Notes under the pieces: generated by a model | The model's input: only the letters and a program-made list of their open reading frames with translations | What the model was told of the DNA's origin: nothing | Database searches by the model: none | In this document: one piece after another, positions 53,301-60,636 of the stretch | How positions within the stretch are numbered: position 1 is the first letter of the stretch | Layout: each line of letters begins with the position of its first letter | Assembly: GCA_003169975.1 (NCBI GenBank) | Contig: PNAA01000006.1 | Location: forward strand, 1-60,885 | Direction: 5' to 3' | Length of the DNA stretch: 60,885 bases | From: Spartobacteria bacterium | GTDB taxonomy: Bacteria; Verrucomicrobiota; Verrucomicrobiia; Chthoniobacterales; UBA10450 | Program-made: the position numbers and the translations under genes

Positions 53301-53394
53301 GAACCACGGATTACGCGGATAACACGGAATCGGAAACAGTTTGAGCTCCAGAGTCTTGTCCAAAATCCGTGCCCATCCGTGTCATCGGCGGTTC
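53301..53394. repeat. Palindromic repeat covering the mrdA start
   Basis: GAACCACGGATTACGCGGAT and the opposite arm ATCCGTGTCATCGGCGGTTC form an imperfect inverted repeat. The first ~18 codons of the mrdA frame are written by its right arm. Confidence 0.7.
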
Positions 53395-55227
53395 ATTCTG
53401 CTTTTTCTTTTCCTTCCTCTCGCGGTCGCGGCGCAGGAGCCGACGGCATCGCCCTTCGAGGAAACGATCAAGCCGACTTTCGAGACGCAGAAACAGGCGC
53501 GGACCTACGTGCTCGATATCCCCGCGCCGCGCGGCCAGATCACCGATCGCAACGGCATGCCGCTCGCGCAAAACAAGCTGAGCTACAACCTCACGATCGA
53601 TTTTCCCACTCCGCTCAATTTCTCCGACGCCCGGGCGCTCGATTTCGCGCGCGCGAAAATCAAAGTCGCCGAGAAGGCGCTCGCTCGTTCGCTCAAGATC
53701 TCCGATGCCGCCATTCTGCGCCACTATCATAACCGCGGGTTCCTGCCGTTGGAGATCGCGCAAGATCTGAGCGAGGCGGAACGGAAAAAGTTGCCGGGCC
53801 GCCTCGCGGCGGGGCTTTCGCTCAAGCCGGTTTACATCCGCTATTACCCTAACGAAAGCGTGGCCGGGCAGATCATCGGTTACACCGGCAAGACCAGTCG
53901 CAACGCGGACAGCATCATTCAGAATGGCCAGGTGCTCTGGCCGGAGACCGAGGGACGGGAAGGCCTGGAGCAGACCTTCAACAGCATGCTGACCGGCCGG
54001 CACGGGAAATACAAAGTGACCTTCGATCGCGACGGCCGGAAAACTTCGGAGCGGATTGTCGAGCCGCCGGTGCCGGGCTACAACGTCGTGACGACGCTCG
54101 ATTTGCATCTGCAGGAGATGGCGGAAAAAGCGCTCGCCGCCAAAGCCAGGCGCGGCGCGATCGTGATGATGGATCCGAACAACGGCGACATCCTCGCCCT
54201 GGCTTCCTGGCCGACCTTCGACCCTAACGAATTCATTCCATCGATCTCATCGGCCAAGTTTCAGGAGTTGCAGGACGATCCCGACATCCCGCTCCTCCCG
54301 CGCGCCTACCGTTCGGCTTATCCCCCGGGGTCGACCTTCAAGGTGGCGGTGGGCCTGGCCGCGTTTCAAAGCGGGACGATCACGCCGGACGATCAATATG
54401 AGTGCGTGCCGGAGATGAATGTCGGCAACACCGTCTTCCACAACTGGAAACACAAGGATCGTGGCTCGCTCAATTTCGTCCAGGCGCTGACAGAATCGTG
54501 CGACACCTGGTTTTACCAGGTGGGCATCCGGACCGGGGCGGGGCCGATCCTCGATTGGGCGGCGCGACTCGGCTTCGGCGCGAAGTGCGGGATTCCCCTG
54601 AAGGGCGAGGCCGAAGGGCGCCTGCCTAACGACACCTACATGAAGGCGACGCACGGCCGGAAAATTCTCGGTGGCGACATCGCCAACCTCTCGATCGGAC
54701 AGGGCGACCTGCTCGTCACCCCGCTGCAGATGGCCCAGGCGATGGCGATCGTGGCCAACGGCGGGACCTTTTATCAGGCGCGCCTGGTGGAACAGGTGCA
54801 GACGGTGAGCAACGAAATCGTGGCGGCTTATTCGGTGCGCGCGAAAAAAACGATCGATGCCTCCGACCTCACGATGCAGCAAATTCACACCGCGATGCTC
54901 GATGCCGTCAACGCGGGCGCCGGCACGGCGCATCAGGCGAGCCTGGACAAAGTTTCGGTGGCCGGGAAAACCGGCACGGCGCAGTGGGGTCCGAAGGAAA
55001 AAGAGCGGACGGCGGCGTGGTTTGCCGGCTTCGTGCCGGCGGACCACCCGCAATATGCGTTTGCCGCGCTCTACGAAGGCGAAGTCGGCAGCACCGTCCA
55101 CGGCGGTTCGGCCGCCGCGCCAATGATCGGGAAAATTCTGCGGCAGGTCTACAACGAGAAGGGCGAAGAACAGAAGGCCGAGAAGGCAGAGAAGGCCGAG
55201 ACCGAGGAGACCGACGAGTCGGACTAA
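53341..55227 (+). CDS. mrdA: Penicillin-binding protein 2 (elongation transpeptidase)
   Basis: The 628-residue class B PBP has an N-terminal membrane helix (~18-31), a dimerisation domain with APRGQITDRNGMPLAQN and a transpeptidase domain. Its active site is Ser331-TF-Lys334 in PPGSTFKVAV, then Ser386-Cys-Asp in the SxN position, and the KTGT motif at ~543. PBP2 cross-links side-wall peptidoglycan with RodA, which is not in the window. The tail has EQKAEKAEKAETEETDE repeats. Start codons available (TTG 53341, TTG 53356) lie in repeat DNA, so the true start is uncertain. Three CCTAACGA octamers are inside (53848, 54223, 54625), each read as Pro-Asn-Glu/Asp. Confidence 0.93.
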   Translation: MSSRVLSKIRAHPCHRRFILLFLFLPLAVAAQEPTASPFEETIKPTFETQKQARTYVLDIPAPRGQITDRNGMPLAQNKLSYNLTIDFPTPLNFSDARALDFARAKIKVAEKALARSLKISDAAILRHYHNRGFLPLEIAQDLSEAERKKLPGRLAAGLSLKPVYIRYYPNESVAGQIIGYTGKTSRNADSIIQNGQVLWPETEGREGLEQTFNSMLTGRHGKYKVTFDRDGRKTSERIVEPPVPGYNVVTTLDLHLQEMAEKALAAKARRGAIVMMDPNNGDILALASWPTFDPNEFIPSISSAKFQELQDDPDIPLLPRAYRSAYPPGSTFKVAVGLAAFQSGTITPDDQYECVPEMNVGNTVFHNWKHKDRGSLNFVQALTESCDTWFYQVGIRTGAGPILDWAARLGFGAKCGIPLKGEAEGRLPNDTYMKATHGRKILGGDIANLSIGQGDLLVTPLQMAQAMAIVANGGTFYQARLVEQVQTVSNEIVAAYSVRAKKTIDASDLTMQQIHTAMLDAVNAGAGTAHQASLDKVSVAGKTGTAQWGPKEKERTAAWFAGFVPADHPQYAFAALYEGEVGSTVHGGSAAAPMIGKILRQVYNEKGEEQKAEKAEKAETEETDESD

Positions 55228-55237
55228 CGAGACGTAG

Positions 55238-55270
55238 TTCGCCCGGAAGCGCTCGCGCTGCGTGGGCGAA
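55238..55270. terminator. Hairpin after mrdA
   Basis: TTCGCCC and GGGCGAA are exact complements around a 19-base GC-rich loop, 11 bases after the mrdA stop. No T-run follows, so termination is only possible. Confidence 0.35.
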
Positions 55271-55323
55271 AGCCGAAACGAGGGCACTTTCGTCGAGCGC
55301 GGGACTGACTTACGCTCTTCCTC

Positions 55324-56160
55324 ATGGATTGGCAGCAGCCCGAATCGGCCCTTCTCATCGTCGGTCACGGCTCGACGGTGAATCCGGATTCGAGCGCGCC
55401 GAGCCTGGCGCAGGCGGAAGCGATCCGGGAGCACGGAGTGTTTCGCGAGGTCGCCTGCTGCTTTTGGAAAGAGGAGCCAAGCCTGCGGGACGCCCTCCTT
55501 TTTTTCCGCGAGCCGGAGATTCGCGAAGTTTACGTGGTGCCGAATTTCATCAGCGAAGGTTATTTTACCGAGACCGTCATTCCGCGGGAACTGGAACTGG
55601 AGGGACGCCTGACGACGAGGCCGGGCGGTCAAGTCTGGAAATATTGCGAGCCGGCCGGAAATCATCCGGCCGTGACGGAACTCCTGTTACGGCGGGCGCG
55701 CGAGATCGCGCCGGGTGTGGCGGCGGCCGAGACGACCTTGCTCATCGTCGGTCACGGGACGGCCTTGAATGAAAACAGCGCGGTGGCGGCGAAACGTGAG
55801 GTCGAAAAAATCAGCGCGCTGGACACCTATGCCTCGGTGCAGAACGCCTACATGGAGGAAGCGCCGCTCATTTCGGATTGGGCCCGCCTTACGACGACGC
55901 CGAATGTCGTGGTCGTGCCGTTTTTTATTTCCGACGGGCTGCACAGCTACCAGGACATCCCGGTGCTGCTCGGGATCGAAAGCGAGACGACCGCGGCCGC
56001 GAGTCAGCGCGAGGTCTTTCGCCGCAACCCGCATCGGCACCACGGACGCGATCTGTATTACGCGAGCGCGATTGGGACCGAGCCGAAATTTGCCGAGATC
56101 CTTGTGGAGCAGGCGGCAGCTTTCGACACGGCAGCCCTTGATCTCAGCCCGATTGCGTAA
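55324..56160 (+). CDS. CbiX/SirB-type chelatase-like protein (two-domain)
   Basis: The 278-residue protein carries two class II chelatase half-domains. The first has ALLIVGHGSTVNPDSSAP (~8-25) and VYVVPNFISEGYFTETVIP; the second repeats TLLIVGHGTALNENSAVAAK (~139-158) and VVVVPFFISDGLHSYQDIP. His in VGHG and in GLHS are the likely metal ligands. CbiX and SirB insert cobalt or iron into sirohydrochlorin. The next two genes (GAF and Fe-S proteins) lie on the same strand, and CbiX plus an Fe-S protein recalls the Deinococcus DR2241 family. The substrate here is not certain. Confidence 0.85.
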   Translation: MDWQQPESALLIVGHGSTVNPDSSAPSLAQAEAIREHGVFREVACCFWKEEPSLRDALLFFREPEIREVYVVPNFISEGYFTETVIPRELELEGRLTTRPGGQVWKYCEPAGNHPAVTELLLRRAREIAPGVAAAETTLLIVGHGTALNENSAVAAKREVEKISALDTYASVQNAYMEEAPLISDWARLTTTPNVVVVPFFISDGLHSYQDIPVLLGIESETTAAASQREVFRRNPHRHHGRDLYYASAIGTEPKFAEILVEQAAAFDTAALDLSPIA

Positions 56161-56182
56161 ACTGTTCTAGGTAACCTCGATT

Positions 56183-56677
56183 TTGAAAAACAACTCCACC
56201 AAGCTCCTGCAGGATTTGGCGGCGTTGCTTTTTGCCGCGCCGAAGAGTCCGGCCACCATCAAGAAGGCGGCGGAAATGGTCCGTGCCGAGCGCTCCTATC
56301 GCTGGGTCGGCGTCTACAAGCTCGAGCGGGGCGAATTCGTGATCGCTGCGGGAACCGGTATTGAGCCGCCGACCTATGCGCGGTTCCCAATGGCGCAGGG
56401 ACTCTGCGGCGCGGTGGCGGAATCGCGCGAGACCCTCATCGTCGGAGATGTCCGCAAAGACCCGCGCTGGCTCCCGGCCTTCTGGACCACTCAGTCCGAG
56501 ATCGTGGTGCCGATCGTCGGCGAATCGAACGGCAAAATCCTGGGCGTGCTCGACGTCGAGAGCGAGACACTGGACGCGTTCGGCGAGGACGATCGGGATT
56601 TCCTCGAGCATGTCGCCGTCCTCCTGGCGGGGAAATTGTGCACGGCGAAGAAGAACCGCCATGTTGCCGCGCGCTGA
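56183..56677 (+). CDS. GAF-domain protein
   Basis: The 164-residue protein starts with TTG and has one GAF domain (~15-155): YRWVGVYKLERGEFVIAAGTG, FPMAQGLCGAVAESRETLIVGDVRKDPRWLP and SEIVVPIVGESNGKILGVLDVESE. It resembles free methionine-R-sulfoxide reductase, but of that enzyme's catalytic Cys residues only the GLCG one is kept, so catalysis is doubtful. It may bind a small ligand. It follows the CbiX gene by 22 bases and overlaps the next gene. Confidence 0.82.
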   Translation: MKNNSTKLLQDLAALLFAAPKSPATIKKAAEMVRAERSYRWVGVYKLERGEFVIAAGTGIEPPTYARFPMAQGLCGAVAESRETLIVGDVRKDPRWLPAFWTTQSEIVVPIVGESNGKILGVLDVESETLDAFGEDDRDFLEHVAVLLAGKLCTAKKNRHVAAR

Positions 56678-57347
56678 GCGGGCGCTGAGCGATTGGCTTG
56701 CATCCGGCGCCCGCGGCATCGGCCAACTGCTGATCGTCAAGACCGGCGGGTTCTCGCTGCGCCATCGCGAGGATGAAGCGCGCGCTGATCTGCAGGTTTT
56801 TCGTTCGCCTAACGACGCTACGGAGCTGGCCAGACTGGACGATGCGGAAAACTACCGCCCGCTGAAAACTGCGCCTAATCTCCGGCACGGCTGGGTTCTC
56901 GAGCTCGCGGACCTGCCGGCCCTGCGGCTCGCGCTCGATCTTTTTTATCCCGGCCGGCTGCCGGCCCTGGCGGCCTGGGAGGCGAACCAACTGGCGACAA
57001 CGCCGTTGCGCGCGACGCTCGACCGGCAGACGGGAATGTATCGTTCCGCCGCGAAGATTTCGGATGGCGAGATCGACGAATTGGTTGGGCGCTTTTGCCG
57101 TTCGCGCGGCGGCGAACCCGGATGTTTGCGGACAATTCTCTGGGCGCGGGACATGACAGGGGCGCGGCCGTCGCTGCGTCTGCCGCTCGACAAATTCATT
57201 GCGCCCGTGGACCAAACCGAGCGGGGTGAACACGTCATGCCGCTGCTTTGCCAGGAAGCGTGCAACCTGCTCGTGGCCGAGGCGCGCAAGGTGGTGAAGG
57301 ATTCGTCAAACAGGGCGGAGCGCACCGGCTTCGAGGGATCTTGCTGA
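56661..57347 (+). CDS. DR2241-like Fe-S protein
   Basis: The 228-residue protein has a helical N-terminal half (LIVKTGGFSLRHREDE, LALDLFYPGRLPALAAWE) and a C-terminal half with the DRQTGMYRSAAKISD block. Four Cys in FCRSRGGEPGCLRTILW and LLCQEACNLLV probably bind a 4Fe-4S cluster. This pattern matches the DR2241 stabilising and 4Fe-4S domains, which in Deinococcus are fused to a CbiX domain. Here the CbiX protein is a separate gene two places upstream, supporting a shared role in tetrapyrrole chemistry. The ATG at 56661 overlaps the GAF gene by 17 bases. Confidence 0.75.
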   Translation: MLPRAERALSDWLASGARGIGQLLIVKTGGFSLRHREDEARADLQVFRSPNDATELARLDDAENYRPLKTAPNLRHGWVLELADLPALRLALDLFYPGRLPALAAWEANQLATTPLRATLDRQTGMYRSAAKISDGEIDELVGRFCRSRGGEPGCLRTILWARDMTGARPSLRLPLDKFIAPVDQTERGEHVMPLLCQEACNLLVAEARKVVKDSSNRAERTGFEGSC

Positions 57348-57369
57348 TGCAACCGGAACGGTCGCGCCC

Positions 57370-57398
57370 CGGGATCCCAAGACTGCGCTCGGGATAAC
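57370..57398. repeat. Decayed family-B half-element
   Basis: CGGGATCCCAAGACTGCGCT followed by CGGGATAAC is the right half of a family-B palindrome, lying between the Fe-S protein gene and the amidohydrolase. Confidence 0.55.
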
Positions 57399-57405
57399 GG
57401 AAATT

Positions 57406-58638
57406 TTGATCTATCGCGCCCGAACCTTAATCACGATGGACGGCCCGCCGATCGACGACGGCGCGGTCGCGGTCGTCGATGACCAGATCGCTGACGTGGG
57501 GCGCTCCGACGAAGTGCGGACCCGTCAGCGCGGTGCGGTGACCGATCTGGGGGACGTGGCGCTACTGCCCGGCCTGATCAATGCGCATTGCCATCTCGAT
57601 TTCACGTCATTGCGGGGCGTGATCGCGCCGCAGCGGTCGTTTGCCGATTGGATCCGGCAGATCAATGGGCTGCGCCGCGATCTTTCGGAGGAAGATTTTC
57701 TCGCTTCGATCGCGAGCGGTTTTGCGGAGGCGCAACGCTGGGGCACGACAACGATCGCGAACATCGAGTCGATGCCGGCGCTCCTGCAAAAGATGGCGCC
57801 GCCCCCGTTGCGTACGTGGTGGTTTGCCGAGCTGATCGACGTGCGGCGAACCGAGCCGGCAGAAAAAATGGTCGAAGAGGCGCTCTCGTTTTTCCAGGGG
57901 AAAGAGAATTGGCCGGGCGGCTTCGGCGTGAGCCCGCACGCTCCCTATACCGCCTCGCCGGAATTATCGCGCCTCGCGGCGGTGTCCGCTGCGCAACGCG
58001 ACATGCTGCTGACGATGCACCTCGCCGAGGCAGAGGAAGAAATGGAAATGTTTCGCGCCGGCGGCGGCCCGTTGTTCGATCTGCTGCAAAGCCTCGGTCG
58101 ATCGATGGACGACTGCGGCCGGGGAAAAACTCCGCTGGCGGCGATGCTCGACCGGCAGACGATCGACGAGCGCTGGATCGTGGTGCACCTCAACGAGCTA
58201 GCGGAGGAAGATTTCGCGCGCCTCGCGGGCGGACCGCGCTTCCACATCGCGCACTGCCCGCGCAGCAGCCGTTATTTTCAGCATCGGCCCTTCGAGTTGC
58301 GCCGGTTGCGCGATTTGGGCTTCAACATCTGCCTCGGGACCGACAGTCTCGCGAGCAATTCTTCGCTCAGTCTATTCTCGGAAATGCAAGCTGTGCGTGA
58401 AGCGCATCCGTGGCTCTCACCGCAGGAAATCCTGGAAATTGCGACGGTGAATGGCGCGCGTGCTCTTCATCAGGAGCAGATCCTCGGCAAAATCCGCGTC
58501 GGCGCTCAGGCCGATCTGATCGCGTTGCCCATTGAGAACGGCCGCGGCGACGCTTATGAGAAAATCATCGCCTGGAGCGACGCAGTCCCTTGGATGCTGG
58601 TCGCGGGTTGCGCGAAAAGTTGTAGCCGGGGGCGTTGA
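57406..58638 (+). CDS. Amidohydrolase (TRZ/ATZ deaminase type)
   Basis: The 410-residue metal-dependent hydrolase has the metal-binding HCH in LPGLINAHCHLDFTSLRG (~61-63), SPHAPYTAS, the His in LTMHLAEAEEE, HLNELAEED, HCPRSSRYF and the catalytic Asp in CLGTDSLASNSS. The layout matches cytosine- or aminofutalosine-type deaminases. The substrate is not certain; a futalosine role fits the family but no men or mqn genes are near. TTG is the only nearby start. The stop TGA and the last residues SCSRGR come from a family-A palindrome, so the original C-terminus was probably altered. Confidence 0.85.
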   Translation: MIYRARTLITMDGPPIDDGAVAVVDDQIADVGRSDEVRTRQRGAVTDLGDVALLPGLINAHCHLDFTSLRGVIAPQRSFADWIRQINGLRRDLSEEDFLASIASGFAEAQRWGTTTIANIESMPALLQKMAPPPLRTWWFAELIDVRRTEPAEKMVEEALSFFQGKENWPGGFGVSPHAPYTASPELSRLAAVSAAQRDMLLTMHLAEAEEEMEMFRAGGGPLFDLLQSLGRSMDDCGRGKTPLAAMLDRQTIDERWIVVHLNELAEEDFARLAGGPRFHIAHCPRSSRYFQHRPFELRRLRDLGFNICLGTDSLASNSSLSLFSEMQAVREAHPWLSPQEILEIATVNGARALHQEQILGKIRVGAQADLIALPIENGRGDAYEKIIAWSDAVPWMLVAGCAKSCSRGR

Positions 58639-58725
58639 CCCCGGTCTTTGCGGATCGCAATTTTCGCGAAGCACAAAACTGAGATTTGCCAGCGGGCCGC
58701 CGGGGTCATCGCCCCCGGCTACAAC
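58620..58725. repeat. Palindromic element, family A, between amidohydrolase and adhesin genes
   Basis: TTGTAGCCGGGGGCGTTGAC and GGGGTCATCGCCCCCGGCTA close a ~106-base element. The left arm ends the amidohydrolase; the right end touches the stop of the minus-strand adhesin. Confidence 0.85.
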
Positions 58726-60251
58726 TAGGGCACCACCGTGAGCGTGAGATCGTTGCCATCGCCGCCTTCGTAGCTGGCCTGGAAGTTGTTGCCGTTGACG
58801 GTCAGGGTCGCGCCGTCGGCCAGGTTGCTGAAGGTGCCAGAGATCGGCATCGCGGCGGTGTTGCTGATCACGGTCAAGACGAGGCCTTGCGTCAGGGTGC
58901 CTTGCGCAGTGCCTTGGAATGCAAACGTTGCGCCGCTGTTGATGGTCACTCCGTTGGCGATCACTTTGTCGGCCCGAGCCTTCTTCTTTTTCGCTTTGAA
59001 GGTGTAGGTATAGGTCGCATCGGCGTTGAAGGTGAGCGCGCTTTGGATGGTGAAGGTGGTTTGCGCCGTGGTCCCGTGGGCCGGGGCGAGAAAAGCGCCC
59101 GCGCCGCTCCCTGTGCCCACCGTCACTGCGCCGGAGATGATGCCTTTGCCGCCTAACGTGCCTGCATTGACACTCACCGCGCCAGTGCCCGTGCCTGAGC
59201 CAGTGGTGTTACTGATGACCAACGTACCTGTACTGACTATCGTGCCCGCGGTGTAAAGGTTTGCTCCGCTCAACGTCAAGGTGCCACTGCCGGTCTTGGT
59301 CAGTGCGCCGGTGCCGCTGCCGCCCGTCGGGCTTCCGGGATGGAGCACGCCGGAGAACGTGGTGCTCAGGTTGTTGGCGCCCACCATGAGGGTGCTCTTG
59401 CCGAGATAGACTTGACCATCCTCTTCAATCGAGCCGATCGAAAGGCTGGGACCGACATGATTGCTCATGTCCATGTAGCCGTTAGAGAACAGTTCCAGCC
59501 GCGCGGTTCCGCCTAAGGAGCCACCGTCGAAGCTAAAGCTACCCCCACCGCCGCCATTGGTCCCTCCGTTGGCGATTAGGGTGGCATTGCCGGCGGTCGG
59601 TTTGGCTAGGTCAAAAAAAGTCGCGCCGCCGGTCGCGCCGCTAGCTGTGGCACCGTCATTGATGATCGTGCATTGGTCGGCAGATGTTTGGGAGTAAAAA
59701 AAGTTCGTTCGACCTCCGCTGGCTCCGCTAGCGCTGCCGCCTTCGTTGTAAAAGGTGGCGCTCCCAGCCAAGGCGCCAAGCTCAAACTGAACTGCCGGAG
59801 CGAAAGAGCCCGAGATCGGGTTTGCTTTGACTGTAAAGTTTATCCCGTCCCCAGCGTTGGCACCTTCACTGAAACTAAAATACGAAGCGTTGCCGGCGTC
59901 GTCCGACGGCACGACAAAATTTTGCGTCACGTTAGATTCATTGGTAATGCCTCCAAAGAACCAGAATCCCAGCGTGTCGATTGGCAAATTCGTAATTGTG
60001 AAACTGTTTGCGCCTTGGCTAAACACAATCCCGCCCACAAAGGTATGGTCCGCGACCGATATTCCCGTGATGGCGGACACACTAAAGGTCGCGATATCAG
60101 TCGATGAGTTGGGCACCGTGCCAGACGACCAGTTAGCTGGATTGTTCCAGTTGTTATCGACCGGATTAGCGAGCCACGTGCCACTCCCGGCGTAGGCAGA
60201 CCACGGCAGGAAAGAAAGGGCGAGTAATGGAATCAGGGGTTGTTTCTTCAT
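58725..60251 (-). CDS. Autotransporter-associated beta-strand repeat (PATRR) adhesin
   Basis: The 508-residue secreted protein has a signal peptide (~1-21), then a Gly/Ser/Thr/Asn-rich beta-helix. PATRR-type units near residue 310-370 read GALTKTGSGTLTLSGANLYTAGTIVSTGTLVISN. A C-terminal segment (FQGTAQGTLTQGLVLTVISN, then FQASYEGGDGNDLTLTVVP) is common to Verrucomicrobiota adhesins. There is no beta-barrel translocator, so export is by another route. A 3' remnant of a similar gene lies at 10468. The gene's lower GC and repeat content suggest transfer. Confidence 0.85.
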   Translation of the reverse strand: MKKQPLIPLLALSFLPWSAYAGSGTWLANPVDNNWNNPANWSSGTVPNSSTDIATFSVSAITGISVADHTFVGGIVFSQGANSFTITNLPIDTLGFWFFGGITNESNVTQNFVVPSDDAGNASYFSFSEGANAGDGINFTVKANPISGSFAPAVQFELGALAGSATFYNEGGSASGASGGRTNFFYSQTSADQCTIINDGATASGATGGATFFDLAKPTAGNATLIANGGTNGGGGGSFSFDGGSLGGTARLELFSNGYMDMSNHVGPSLSIGSIEEDGQVYLGKSTLMVGANNLSTTFSGVLHPGSPTGGSGTGALTKTGSGTLTLSGANLYTAGTIVSTGTLVISNTTGSGTGTGAVSVNAGTLGGKGIISGAVTVGTGSGAGAFLAPAHGTTAQTTFTIQSALTFNADATYTYTFKAKKKKARADKVIANGVTINSGATFAFQGTAQGTLTQGLVLTVISNTAAMPISGTFSNLADGATLTVNGNNFQASYEGGDGNDLTLTVVP

Positions 60252-60309
60252 TTGGTCTTATCTCTTATTAAGTGATAGGAGAACGTGACGTCATCGAATC
60301 GAGCATTAA

Positions 60310-60636
60310 TTATTTCAGGTGAGCATCAAGGAATTCGATCACCCTGGCGCTGATCACCTTGGTTACAGGATAGCCGTTGTCACTTTCAAACCAGAGATCC
60401 ATTGCATGGGCCGAGGAATCGGGAGCAGTGATGACTGTATAAAGCGATGGGTCCACGCCGTTTGACTGAAAGGCACAGGTTAAGGCGAGTATTTGGTGGT
60501 ACGGCATCGGGTCATATCGACTATTAACAAGCATAACTGGCTTGAAAGGGTTTGCCGTTGGAACAAGTGAGACCGGTGACTTGCTCTTCTGATTGGCCAG
60601 GTCAGTAGAATTAGTGTAGTTAGTGACGTCGTAGAG
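60310..60636 (-). pseudogene. 3' part of an alpha/beta hydrolase gene, cut by an IS
   Basis: On the minus strand the frame encodes TNSTDLANQKSKSPVSLV, NPFKPVMLVNSRYDPMPYHQ, APDSSAHAMDLWFES and a closing helix RVIEFLDAHLK. SRYDPMPYH and SSAHAM hold the Asp and His of the catalytic triad; the nucleophile Ser half is missing. At ~60636 the frame meets GGCTGTCCGAAAAG, which looks like an IS end, so the gene was split by insertion. The rest may lie beyond the element outside the window. Confidence 0.65.

Larger units (their letters stand above)
2046..56815. repeat. Dispersed octamer CCTAACGA (about 40 copies, both strands)
   Basis: Exact copies on the plus strand start at 13203, 13761, 14282, 18315, 18514, 23791, 26107, 28213, 33688, 37867, 41203, 43996, 44138, 44552, 46249, 47160, 47775, 49094, 51248, 53848, 54223, 54625 and 56808. 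Minus-strand copies start at 2046, 4223, 4472, 14074, 14628, 18262, 24352, 25349, 26526, 29338, 29779, 34673, 38958, 39167, 41868, 50565 and 50591. The base before it is usually G. Most lie inside genes in two of three frames. None is found in the adhesin and defence zone (4.5-13.2 kb) or after 56.8 kb. Positions were read by eye, so a few may be missed. Confidence 0.85.

Noticed and set aside
2046-56815. CCTAACGA as a Chi or KOPS orientation signal
   Set aside because: Copies are split 23 to 17 between strands with no clear switch near the proposed origin, so a polar role is not supported by this window.
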